Positions 54,218 through 64,000 of a stretch of DNA of 64,000 nt are shown piece after piece. The stretch is from Gammaproteobacteria bacterium (GTDB taxonomy: Bacteria; Pseudomonadota; Gammaproteobacteria; Chromatiales; Chromatiaceae): positions 1 to 64,000 of the forward strand of contig JAGRGY010000046.1 in assembly GCA_020445255.1 (NCBI GenBank), given 5' to 3'. Position numbers and translations under genes: made by a program. The notes under the pieces were generated by a model, which had not been told where the DNA came from, searched no databases, and worked only from the letters and a program-made list of their open reading frames with translations. Position 1 is the stretch's first letter, and the number at the start of each line of letters is the position of its first letter.

Positions 54218-54739
54218 TCAGTTGCGGGCGGCGACCCGGGCGAGGATCTTCTGGGCGAGTTCACGCACCATGTCCCTGCGCAGCAGCTCGCTTTCACGTT
54301 CGCCGCTCAGCACGCCCGCGCTTGGGCGGAACTGGATGCGCATCACGCGCACGGTCTCCTCGTCACCTTCGCTGCCGGCGATGGAGCCCCGTGTCACGCG
54401 GATGCGCGCGGACTCCTCGAGTTCGTATTCACTGGCCTTGTTGCGGCTGTCGACCGACAGCACGCGTGCCTCGCTGTCGCGGCGCACGATATGCAGTGTC
54501 GCCGCCGCACTGTCGGCAGAGGTCGACAGGGTGCCGTGCACGGCCTCGAGTTGTTGGGTCAGTTCGCGGTGCAGCGTCGAGTAGGGTGACAGCCCGGCGA
54601 TATGCAGCGGCGATGGCAGGCTGCCGTCGATCTGGCCACGCGGTTGAAACCCGCAGCCACCGGCAAGCAGCGCGGTGGCCAGTGCCAGCGGCAACAGCAC
54701 ACCGGCAGTGAGGTGACGGATTGGCGACTTTCTCGTCAT
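54218..54739 (-). CDS. lptE: LptE, LPS-assembly lipoprotein
   Basis: This 173-residue protein has a lipoprotein signal peptide ending LLAGGCGFQPRG, so Cys is the likely lipid-anchored residue. The rest matches LptE (GLSPYSTLHRELTQQLEAV, ESARIRVTRGSI, RRDMVRELAQKILARV). LptE plugs the LptD barrel in the outer membrane and helps place LPS. I chose the ATG at 54739, 7 nt after GGAG. An ATG at 54751, overlapping the leuS stop, is possible. Confidence 0.92.
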   Translation of the reverse strand: MTRKSPIRHLTAGVLLPLALATALLAGGCGFQPRGQIDGSLPSPLHIAGLSPYSTLHRELTQQLEAVHGTLSTSADSAAATLHIVRRDSEARVLSVDSRNKASEYELEESARIRVTRGSIAGSEGDEETVRVMRIQFRPSAGVLSGERESELLRRDMVRELAQKILARVAARN

Positions 54740-54750
54740 CGAGGACTCCA

Positions 54751-57306
<2,556 letters not shown>

Positions 57307-57506
57307 TCACCGAGCGGAAACTAAATCGTGGAAGAATACAGCAGTGCACGCGGGGGCGCGATGCGTCACGCGTTTTTGCGCTGGATTAAATATCCGCCAG
57401 TTGAATATTGCCGCCCGAACCGGGATGTACGCATATTTGCACGACTGGGACAGTCGCACTGCCCGCCAATTAAAAGTACCGCAAAGCGGACGGAAGGAGA
57501 CACGCC

Positions 57507-57953
57507 ATGGTCAGCTACAACGAATTGCATCGCCAGAATCACAAGATCACTGAATTGACCAACATCCTGGAGCACCTGCTCGGTGACCGCTCGCTGTGTG
57601 ATTCGGAAATCACGTGCGAGCTGTTCTTCGACTACGTCGCCGCGGTGAAGGACCACATGGCTGTCACCGACAGCGCGATGTATTCCAAGCTGCTCGGTGC
57701 AGGAGATCAGAAACTGAGCAACATCGCCAACCGCTTCATGGGCGGCTCGCGCGAGATCAACCGCATTTTCTCCGCATACCTGAAGCGCTGGTGCAAATTG
57801 CGTACGAAGCAACTGGTGATCAGGGAATACGACGCCTTCATGACCGACACGCGTGAGATGTTCGACATGGTTCTGGACCGGATCCAGTCCGAGACCGAGC
57901 ATCTCTACCCCGCGGTGCGGCGCGTCACCGGCGACGAATTGGAGGTCGCCTGA
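57507..57953 (+). CDS. Hemerythrin-like domain protein
   Basis: This 148-residue helical protein starts MVSYNELHRQNHKITELTNIL. The spaced His residues (His8, His12, later DHMAVTD and ESETEHLYPAV-like wording near 130) suggest a diverged HHE hemerythrin-like four-helix bundle, which would bind two irons or oxygen/NO. The match is by pattern only, and some canonical ligands are hard to place. AAGGAG lies 8 nt before the ATG. It is divergent from leuS, with a 209-bp gap that presumably holds both promoters. Confidence 0.55.
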   Translation: MVSYNELHRQNHKITELTNILEHLLGDRSLCDSEITCELFFDYVAAVKDHMAVTDSAMYSKLLGAGDQKLSNIANRFMGGSREINRIFSAYLKRWCKLRTKQLVIREYDAFMTDTREMFDMVLDRIQSETEHLYPAVRRVTGDELEVA

Positions 57954-58038
57954 CACCGTGGAACAGGCGTACCGTGCAGCAACTGGCGTAGCGCAGACTA
58001 AACTCACGGTATCCCGATTCGTTTGAGGGCACGCGATC

Positions 58039-58566
58039 GTGAGTGACGAACAGAAAGACCCGGTCGATCGACTCGTCTCGGCGTACGAGTCGATGCTCGA
58101 ACGCGTCCATGAAGCGGCCGACAATGCCGAGAAGAAAACCCTGCCCTGGCTGCGCGAGTCGCTTGCCGGCGCGCGCGAGAAGGCGGTCGAACTCGGCGAG
58201 CTGACGCGCGAGGAGGCGGAGCGGGTGTCGCGCTACGTCGAGCGCGATTTGCATGAGGCGGCCAGTTTCATCGCCGACACGGGACAGGGCTTGCGTGACT
58301 GGCTCAGCTTCGACTGGAAACTTGTGCAGAATCGCATGCTGGAGATGTTCGCTGGCATGGCCGACCAGACCAGTCAGGCGCTGCGCGGGTTCGCCGAGCA
58401 GGCGCGCGAGGCCAGTCTCTATCACAGCGGCGAGGTGGCGGCGCCCGGCACACTCGTGTGCACCGAATGCGGTGCCGAGATTACGTTGGAGACCACCGGG
58501 CGCGTGCCTGAGTGTCCGACCTGCGGCGCCACGCGTTTCCAGAGAAAGGTGACCTCCAGCACCTGA
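58039..58566 (+). CDS. Zinc ribbon-containing protein (DUF1451/YbeL family)
   Basis: This 175-residue protein has a long helical N-terminal part (YESMLERVHEAADNAEKKTLPWL) and a C-terminal zinc ribbon with CTEC and CPTC pairs. This matches the DUF1451 family (E. coli YbeL), found beside leuS in many gammaproteobacteria, as here. The function is unknown. The start is GTG at 58039. Confidence 0.85.
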   Translation: MSDEQKDPVDRLVSAYESMLERVHEAADNAEKKTLPWLRESLAGAREKAVELGELTREEAERVSRYVERDLHEAASFIADTGQGLRDWLSFDWKLVQNRMLEMFAGMADQTSQALRGFAEQAREASLYHSGEVAAPGTLVCTECGAEITLETTGRVPECPTCGATRFQRKVTSST

Positions 58567-58591
58567 GGCGGCCGGTGCACTGCGGTCGTCG

Positions 58592-59371
58592 TCAGCCCAT
58601 CCCCGGGTCGCCGGGCGGGTCGCCCGACAGCCGGGTGATGCGTGCGGCCATGCGGCGAAAATCCATACCCCAACGTTGACCGCGGCGTGCGAGTTGTGCG
58701 TCGTCCGGCGATTCGGGCGGCATTCCGCGGAACACCATCACCAGCAGATTGTCGTGGTCCGGTTCCGTTAAGAGCAGGATGTCGGGGCCGAACACCTCGC
58801 GCACTTGCTGCAATGCCACGCCGGTATCGGTGGTTTCGTTGACGATCAGGTTCAGCGTGAGCACGCCCTGTGGACTCAGGCGTCGTCGGCAGCGATCGAG
58901 AAACTCGTTGCCGGTCAGCCAGTCTGGCGTCGACTGCGCCTCTTCGAGGTCGAGCAGCACGAAGTCATAACGGAATTCGCTGTGTACGACATACTCGCGT
59001 ACGTCCTCCACCCGAAGGGACCAACCGCTGGTGCTCGGGTCGGGGAAGTCGAAATACTCACGCGCCAGGCGCGCGACCACCGGTGACAGTTCGACGGCCT
59101 CGCCACGGATCTCCGGTGCACGGGCGTGGAACCAGCGCGCAATCGCGCCGCCTCCGCAGCCGGCGAGCAGCACACGCCGCAGCGGCAGTCCGAACATCAG
59201 GTGCGCGAGCATGAAGCGATTGACGGGATTCGGTAGAACCGCGGCGTCATGGAGATAGATTTCGGTCTGCAGGATCACGTCGTCGAACCACAAGCTGCGG
59301 CGGTCCCCCTCCTCCCAGATCTCTACGTGGGTGTCGTCGTGTTCTTCGCGATAGATGCAGCGGGCGAGCAT
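58592..59371 (-). CDS. Spermidine synthase-like methyltransferase-fold protein
   Basis: This 259-residue protein has a Rossmann fold like spermidine synthase and class I methyltransferases: LLAGCGGGAIARWFHARAP, EAVELSPVVARLAREYF and YDFVLLDLEEAQSTPDWL. The canonical polyamine aminopropyltransferase active-site wording is weak, so the substrate is open. I chose the ATG at 59371, 13 bp after the mgtE stop; an upstream start at 59413 would overlap mgtE. Co-transcription with mgtE is likely. Confidence 0.72.
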   Translation of the reverse strand: MLARCIYREEHDDTHVEIWEEGDRRSLWFDDVILQTEIYLHDAAVLPNPVNRFMLAHLMFGLPLRRVLLAGCGGGAIARWFHARAPEIRGEAVELSPVVARLAREYFDFPDPSTSGWSLRVEDVREYVVHSEFRYDFVLLDLEEAQSTPDWLTGNEFLDRCRRRLSPQGVLTLNLIVNETTDTGVALQQVREVFGPDILLLTEPDHDNLLVMVFRGMPPESPDDAQLARRGQRWGMDFRRMAARITRLSGDPPGDPGMG

Positions 59372-59384
59372 GGGACCCCGAAAA

Positions 59385-60743
59385 TCAGACCAGAAACAGC
59401 GTTGCCAGGCCAAGGAACGACAGGAATCCGACCACGTCCGTGACCGTCGTCAGCAGAACCGATCCGGCCAGGGCCGGATCGATGCCGACGCGTTCGAGCA
59501 ACAGCGGCAGCAGGGAGCCCGTGATCGCTGCGAACACCAGGTTGATGGTGATCGCTGCTGCGATCAGCACGGCGATCTGGGTGCTGTTGAACCACACGCC
59601 GGCGATCAGTGCGACCACCACGGCCCAGATCAGGCTGTTCAGTGTGCCCACGGCGAGTTCCTTGAGCAGTAGGGCGCGTGCGTTGCTCGAACTGAGCTGA
59701 CCAAGGGCGATGCCGCGAATCGCCAGCGTCAGGGTCTGGCTGCCGGCGATGCCGCCCATGCTGGCGACGATGGGCATCAGTACCGCCAGCGCGACGATCT
59801 GCGACAGGGTTTCCTCGAAGCGGCCGATCACCCAGGAAGCGAGAAACGCGGTGGCGAGGTTGATGCCGAGCCACAGTGCCCGGCGGCGGGTACTGGCCAA
59901 CACCGGCGCAAACATGTCCTCTTCCTCGGACAGACCTGCGCGCCCCATGAACTGGTGTTCGCCCTCTTCACGGATGACGTCGATGACGTCGTCGACCGTG
60001 ATGCGTCCAAGCAGCCGGCCGTCTGCATCGACGACCGGTGCGGACAGCATGTCGTGGGCCTCGAACCGGCGCGCGACCTCGGTCGTCGGCATGTCGGCGT
60101 GGATCGGCTGCATGGCCAGGCTCATCGCCTCGGCAACCGTGTCCTCGGGATCGCGTGTGACCAGTTGGGACAGGCGCAGGATGCCGAGATAGTTGTCGTC
60201 GCGGTTGACCACGAACAGCTTGTCTGTCGACGTCGGTACCGCGTCGCCGAGCCGGCGCAGGTAGCGCAGCACGACGTCGAGCGTGACTTCTGGCCGTACC
60301 GTGACAGCGTCGGTGTTCATCAGGCCGCCAGCCGTGTCCTCCGGGTACGACAGCACCGCCTGCAGCCGGTGTCGGCGCTGGTCGTCGAGCGCGTCCATGA
60401 CCTGCGCGGTGATTGCAGACGGCATCTGCTGTACGAGGTCGGCGAGGTCGTCGAGATCCAGGTTTTCGGTTGCGGCGAGCAGTTCCTCGGCATCCATGTG
60501 CCGGATCAGCTGTGCGCGCACCTCTTCGGTGACGAGCACCAGGATCTCGCCGTCGTGCTCCTCGTCGACGAGATTCCAGACGATCTCGCGTTCGGCCGGA
60601 GGCAGCGCCTCGATAAGGTGCGCGATCTCGGCCGGGGCCAGGCTGCGCAGCAGGCGTGTGGCCTCGCGCACCGCGCCCGATGCCAGGATCTCCTGCAGGC
60701 GTGCAAGGCGGCTGTCTTCGACGTTTTCTGCCTGGCTGCTCAT
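59385..60743 (-). CDS. mgtE: MgtE-type magnesium transporter
   Basis: This 452-residue protein has an MgtE N-domain (residues ~20-130), a pair of CBS domains (~135-255, including PIHADMPTTEVARRFEAHDMLSAPVVD) and five membrane helices from about 285 onward (MPIVASMGGIAGSQTLTLAIRGIALGQ). MgtE is a gated Mg2+ channel that senses cytoplasmic Mg2+ through its N and CBS domains. I chose the ATG at 60743 (MSSQAENVED), since further upstream residues are unlikely. Confidence 0.95.
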   Translation of the reverse strand: MSSQAENVEDSRLARLQEILASGAVREATRLLRSLAPAEIAHLIEALPPAEREIVWNLVDEEHDGEILVLVTEEVRAQLIRHMDAEELLAATENLDLDDLADLVQQMPSAITAQVMDALDDQRRHRLQAVLSYPEDTAGGLMNTDAVTVRPEVTLDVVLRYLRRLGDAVPTSTDKLFVVNRDDNYLGILRLSQLVTRDPEDTVAEAMSLAMQPIHADMPTTEVARRFEAHDMLSAPVVDADGRLLGRITVDDVIDVIREEGEHQFMGRAGLSEEEDMFAPVLASTRRRALWLGINLATAFLASWVIGRFEETLSQIVALAVLMPIVASMGGIAGSQTLTLAIRGIALGQLSSSNARALLLKELAVGTLNSLIWAVVVALIAGVWFNSTQIAVLIAAAITINLVFAAITGSLLPLLLERVGIDPALAGSVLLTTVTDVVGFLSFLGLATLFLV

Positions 60744-60939
60744 GCTCGTTTCACTGGTTGGCCTACGCCGTATGTATGTCTGTGGCCCGGTCTGAGCGGG
60801 CGTTCTTCGGGTGTGCCGTGTGACGATCAGCAGCCGGCAGGGCATGCAGAACAGGCGTCGCGCAAACAACGTGCGATGCGAATTGGCGGCGGCCGGGTCT
60901 CGAAGAGTGTAGCAGTACCGAATGCCGCAGGGCGCGCGA

Positions 60940-62673
60940 TCAGCGAGGTTCGATCAGTTGCGCCAACAGCACGTCGGTGTCTTCGGCCTGCGCTGCGGCG
61001 AAGGCTTGGTCGACGCGGCGCACGAGTTCACGTGCGTCGAGCGAGCGCAGTTGTTCGCGGATATCCAGGATGGCATCAGGTTGCATGCTGAAATCGCGCA
61101 GCCCCATGCCGACGAGCAGCGGCAGAAAGCGTACGTCGCCGGCCATCTCACCGCACATGCCGACCGCGGTGCCGGTTGCCGTGGAGGCCTGTAGCACCTC
61201 GTGGATCAGGCGCAGGACCGCCGGATGCGCCGGGTCGTACAGATAGGTGAGCTCGTCGTCGACACGGTCGATCGCGAGCGTGTACTGGATCAGGTCGTTG
61301 GTGCCGATCGAGAGGAAGTCGAGTCGGGTCGCAAAGGCCCGCGCCGCGAGGGCCGCGGCCGGAACCTCGATCATTCCGCCGATCGGGAGACCGCGGTCGA
61401 ACGCGACGCCTTCGGCATCCAGCTGTTGCATGACGAGTTCGATGATGCGGCGCGCCTGATCGACCTCCCACACATTGGTCAGCATCGGCAGCATCAGTCG
61501 CACCGGTCCGAATGCCGATGCGCGCAGGATGGCCCTGACCTGCGGGTAGAACAGCTCCGGCTCCTTCAGGCACAGGCGGATCGCGCGCAGGCCGAGCGCC
61601 GGATTTGCAGATGCGGCGCTGTGCAGGCCGGCCCCGGGTCGCTTGTCGGCGCCCAGATCCAGGGTGCGGATCGTGACGGGTTGCCCCTGCATGCCCTCGA
61701 CGACCGCGAGGTAGGCGGCGAAGTGTTCGTCTTCGGTGGGCGGCTGCGGGCGATTCATGTAAAGGAATTCTGTGCGGTACAGGCCGATGCCGTCGGCGCC
61801 ATTGGCGCGCGCTTTCGCGACGTCTTCCGCCAGCTCGATGTTGGCGCGTATCGTTACACGCTGACCGTCATGCGTGGCCGCCGGTTCGGCGCGCCTGCGC
61901 CGGAGCTCGACGGTGCGTGAGATCGCCGCATCGCGCAGTGCCTCGAACTGGGCCAGCATTTCGTCATCGCAGTCGGCGAGCACGATGCCGAATTCGGCAT
62001 CGAGAATCAGCGGTTCGCCATGCTGAAGGCACGACGTCGCACCGCGCGCGCCGACCACGGCCGGCAGGCCGAGGCTGCGGGCAAGGATCGAGGTATGCGA
62101 CATCGGTCCGCCGTAATCGGTCACGAATCCGGCGACCCCCTGGTTCTTCATCAGGATCACGTCGGCCGGGGTAAGGTCCTCGGCCAGCACGATATGCCCC
62201 TCGAGGCTGCCGAACTGCGGTTCGTGCTGCTCGAGCAGGATGTTGACCACGCGGTTGACGACGTGGTCGAGATCGTCGCAGCGTGTGCGCAGATACGGGT
62301 CGTCCATCTGTTCGAACACCCGCATCAGCGAGTCCCGGTGCTGCTGCAGCGCCCATTCCGCACTCAGCCCTTCGTTGCGAATCAGGTGGATCGGCTGGCT
62401 CGATATCGCCTTGTCCTCGATCATCAGCAGGTGGGTGTCGATGAATTCGGCGATGTCGGACGGTGTATCGTCCGGGATCTGCTGGCGCACGCTGCGCAGC
62501 TGCTCGGCGGCGGTGCGCAGCGCTCCTTCGAAGCGTTCGACCTCGGCCTCGATCTCGTGTGTGTCTATCCAGCTCGGCGTGACGCACACCGGGCCGCGGC
62601 ATACGAGATAGGCTTCACCGGTCGCGATCGCTGATGCGCCGCCAATCCCGGTGCCGATGCAGGCGACGCTCAC
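60940..62673 (-). CDS. ptsP: Phosphoenolpyruvate-protein phosphotransferase (enzyme I)
   Basis: This 577-residue enzyme I has the phosphohistidine motif GGPMSHTSILARS (His193) and the PEP-binding/active-site motif VGMCGEMAGD. It lacks a GAF domain. It transfers phosphate from PEP to HPr. The GTG start at 62673 overlaps the HPr stop (GTGA). With HPr and a mannose-type EIIA but no sugar-specific EIIB/EIIC, it is probably a regulatory phosphotransferase chain rather than sugar uptake. Confidence 0.93.
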   Translation of the reverse strand: MSVACIGTGIGGASAIATGEAYLVCRGPVCVTPSWIDTHEIEAEVERFEGALRTAAEQLRSVRQQIPDDTPSDIAEFIDTHLLMIEDKAISSQPIHLIRNEGLSAEWALQQHRDSLMRVFEQMDDPYLRTRCDDLDHVVNRVVNILLEQHEPQFGSLEGHIVLAEDLTPADVILMKNQGVAGFVTDYGGPMSHTSILARSLGLPAVVGARGATSCLQHGEPLILDAEFGIVLADCDDEMLAQFEALRDAAISRTVELRRRRAEPAATHDGQRVTIRANIELAEDVAKARANGADGIGLYRTEFLYMNRPQPPTEDEHFAAYLAVVEGMQGQPVTIRTLDLGADKRPGAGLHSAASANPALGLRAIRLCLKEPELFYPQVRAILRASAFGPVRLMLPMLTNVWEVDQARRIIELVMQQLDAEGVAFDRGLPIGGMIEVPAAALAARAFATRLDFLSIGTNDLIQYTLAIDRVDDELTYLYDPAHPAVLRLIHEVLQASTATGTAVGMCGEMAGDVRFLPLLVGMGLRDFSMQPDAILDIREQLRSLDARELVRRVDQAFAAAQAEDTDVLLAQLIEPR

Positions 62674-62939
62674 TCGCCCTCGCCGAACTTGTCGTCGATC
62701 AGTGCGACTATGGCGCGCATGGCGTCGTCTTCTGCCTCGCCGTCGACATGCAGCCTGAGCACGGTGCCGCGGCTTGCGGCCAACATCATGACGCCCATGA
62801 TGCTCTTGCCGTTTACCCGCTGCCCCTGCTTCTCGAGGATGATCTCGGCACCGTAGCCGCTGGCGACATTGACGAGTTTGGCGGCCGCGCGCGCGTGCAG
62901 GCCGAGTTTGTTCGAGATCGTGATCTCGCGCGTCAGCAT
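62670..62939 (-). CDS. ptsH: HPr-family phosphocarrier protein
   Basis: This 89-residue protein has HPr motifs: NKLGLHARAAAKLV with His15 as the phosphorylated residue and GKSIMGVMML around Ser46. It accepts phosphate from enzyme I and passes it to the EIIA encoded 85 bp upstream. It could also be called NPr in a nitrogen-type system. It overlaps enzyme I by 4 bp. Confidence 0.94.
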   Translation of the reverse strand: MLTREITISNKLGLHARAAAKLVNVASGYGAEIILEKQGQRVNGKSIMGVMMLAASRGTVLRLHVDGEAEDDAMRAIVALIDDKFGEGE

Positions 62940-63024
62940 ACCGAGCTGCCGCGCGTTCGTCCGGTCGCCGATGATGCGGTGCAGGTGCGGCGGTCGCCGT
63001 CGAAGCCATGGTCTGCCGTCGTGT

Positions 63025-63447
63025 TCATCCCTTGCCCTTCATGCGTTGCTCGGCCTGTGTCTGGCAGGTCATGATGCCACGACTGCCACCCTCGGCGGCC
63101 TTGCTGGTGAGCGTGTCGAGATCATCGTCGGGGTAATTGAAGACGCGCACCAGCATCGGCAGATTCAGCCCGGCCAGCAGGTTGGTTCGACCGCCTTCAC
63201 ACGCGACTTCCTGCGCGATGTTGTGGGGCGTGGCCCCGAACAGGTCGGTCATGACCAGCACGCCGGAGCCGTGATCGAGCACCTTGAGCATGCTGCGGGC
63301 GCGTTCACAGACCGGTTCGATGGCCGCATCGGGCGGCACCTCGAGGCACTTCACCGGTTGCGCGGTCGAGCCGATGATGCGCGTCGCGATGTGCAGCAGG
63401 GACGAGCCGACGCCAGGGTGGGTGATGAGCAGAATGCCGACACTCAT
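63025..63447 (-). CDS. Mannose-type PTS EIIA component
   Basis: This 140-residue protein matches EIIA of the mannose family: GILLITHPGVGSSLL with His10 as phosphorylation site and VLVMTDLFGATPHNIA. No EIIB, EIIC or EIID gene is adjacent. In many proteobacteria this orphan EIIA lies between rapZ and HPr, as here, and is thought to be regulatory. The ATG at 63447 overlaps the rapZ stop by 4 bp. Confidence 0.92.
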   Translation of the reverse strand: MSVGILLITHPGVGSSLLHIATRIIGSTAQPVKCLEVPPDAAIEPVCERARSMLKVLDHGSGVLVMTDLFGATPHNIAQEVACEGGRTNLLAGLNLPMLVRVFNYPDDDLDTLTSKAAEGGSRGIMTCQTQAEQRMKGKG

Positions 63448-64000
63448 GGCAGCTCCCGGTGGTTGCGTACGACGTCGCGACCTTGCGATTTCAGGAAACG
63501 CTCCAGTTCCTCGATCAGGTAGACCGAGCGGTGCTGGCCGCCGGTGCAGCCCACGGCGATGGTCAGGTAGCTGCGGCCCTCGCGTTCGAAACACGGAATC
63601 CAGTGGATAAGGAACTCGCGCAGTTCGCTGAGCATCATCTTCACCTGCAGGTCGTTGCCGAGGAAACTGGCCACCTCGGGATCGCGCCCGGTCAGTGGCC
63701 GCAGCTCGGGATGCCAGTGTGGATTCGGCAGGCAGCGCACATCGAACACGAAATCGGCGTTGCGCGGCACGCCATGTTTGAACCCGAACGATTGCAGCAT
63801 GATCGACATCTCGCCGCGGTCGCGCTCGGCGACCCGCGCACGCACGATCTCACGCAGTTCATGCAGCGTGGTGCGCGACGTGTCGATCGTGAGCCGCGAC
63901 AGGTCGAGCAGCGGTTCGAGCATTTGCCGTTCGAGCCGGATCGCCTGTTCGAGGTTGTGTTCCTCGTCGGTTAGCGGGTGGCGCCGGCGTGTTTCGCTGA
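63444..64000 (-). CDS. rapZ: RapZ RNase adapter protein (partial, 3' end)
   Basis: The C-terminal ~184 residues are present and the gene runs off the right edge. It reads SETRRRHPL, then FGFKHGVPRNADFVFDVRCLPNPHW, IAVGCTGGQHRSVYL and FLKSQGRDV. This is the RNA-binding half of RapZ, which in E. coli guides RNase E to the GlmZ sRNA to control amino-sugar synthesis. The P-loop half lies outside the window. Its stop overlaps the EIIA gene by 4 bp. Confidence 0.96.
   Translation of the reverse strand, partial: SETRRRHPLTDEEHNLEQAIRLERQMLEPLLDLSRLTIDTSRTTLHELREIVRARVAERDRGEMSIMLQSFGFKHGVPRNADFVFDVRCLPNPHWHPELRPLTGRDPEVASFLGNDLQVKMMLSELREFLIHWIPCFEREGRSYLTIAVGCTGGQHRSVYLIEELERFLKSQGRDVVRNHRELP

Overview
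The window is GC-rich (roughly 65% by eye), densely coded chromosomal DNA of a gammaproteobacterium. The best guess is a sulfur-oxidising chemolithoautotroph or purple sulfur bacterium of the Chromatiales type. This rests on qmoAB (electron transfer from dissimilatory APS reductase), cbbQ and cbbO (RuBisCO activation) and a pyrophosphate-type phosphofructokinase, beside standard gammaproteobacterial gene orders (leuS-lptE-holA; nadD-rsfS-rlmH-maf-rng-yhdP-nit-tldD-pmbA; rapZ-EIIA-HPr-EI-mgtE). The species cannot be named from the sequence. I found no tRNA, rRNA, CRISPR array or insertion sequence.

Layout. 1-2.2 kb: qmoA and the start of qmoB on the minus strand, with a 474-bp leader region. 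2.2-12.6 kb, plus strand: cbbQ and cbbO, split by about 7.5 kb that holds two GspG-like pseudopilins, two membrane GGDEF/EAL proteins and an exported alpha/beta hydrolase. 12.7-21 kb: an MlaC-like exported protein, a DsbA-family protein, a membrane-anchored retropepsin, the phosphofructokinase, two small unknown proteins, an adenylate-kinase-like protein with a histone-H1-like tail, and a third GGDEF/EAL protein. 21-32 kb, minus strand: a winged-helix/TolB-like regulator, then three overlapping signalling genes: a roughly 2,650-residue hybrid kinase with four periplasmic binding domains, a REC-histidine kinase, and a NarL-type regulator.

32.3-45.9 kb, all minus strand, is housekeeping: pmbA/tldD peptidase, nitrilase-family amidase, yhdP, rng, maf, rlmH, rsfS, nadD, a lipoprotein and proA. 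45.9-52.6 kb: the proteasome-like peptidase Anbu faces a plus-strand operon of transglutaminase/DUF2126, circularly permuted ATP-grasp and alpha-E proteins, a known but poorly understood peptide-modification cluster. 53.2-64 kb: holA-lptE-leuS, a hemerythrin-like protein, a zinc-ribbon protein, a methyltransferase-like protein with mgtE, and a regulatory phosphotransferase chain (EI, HPr, mannose-type EIIA) ending in a partial rapZ.

The least ordinary parts are the giant sensor kinase relay, the kinase/H1-tail fusion, the interrupted cbbQ-cbbO pair with its duplicated pseudopilin plus c-di-GMP modules, and the Anbu/amidoligase cluster. Three GGDEF/EAL proteins all carry degraded GGDEF motifs with intact EAL motifs, which suggests phosphodiesterase output.
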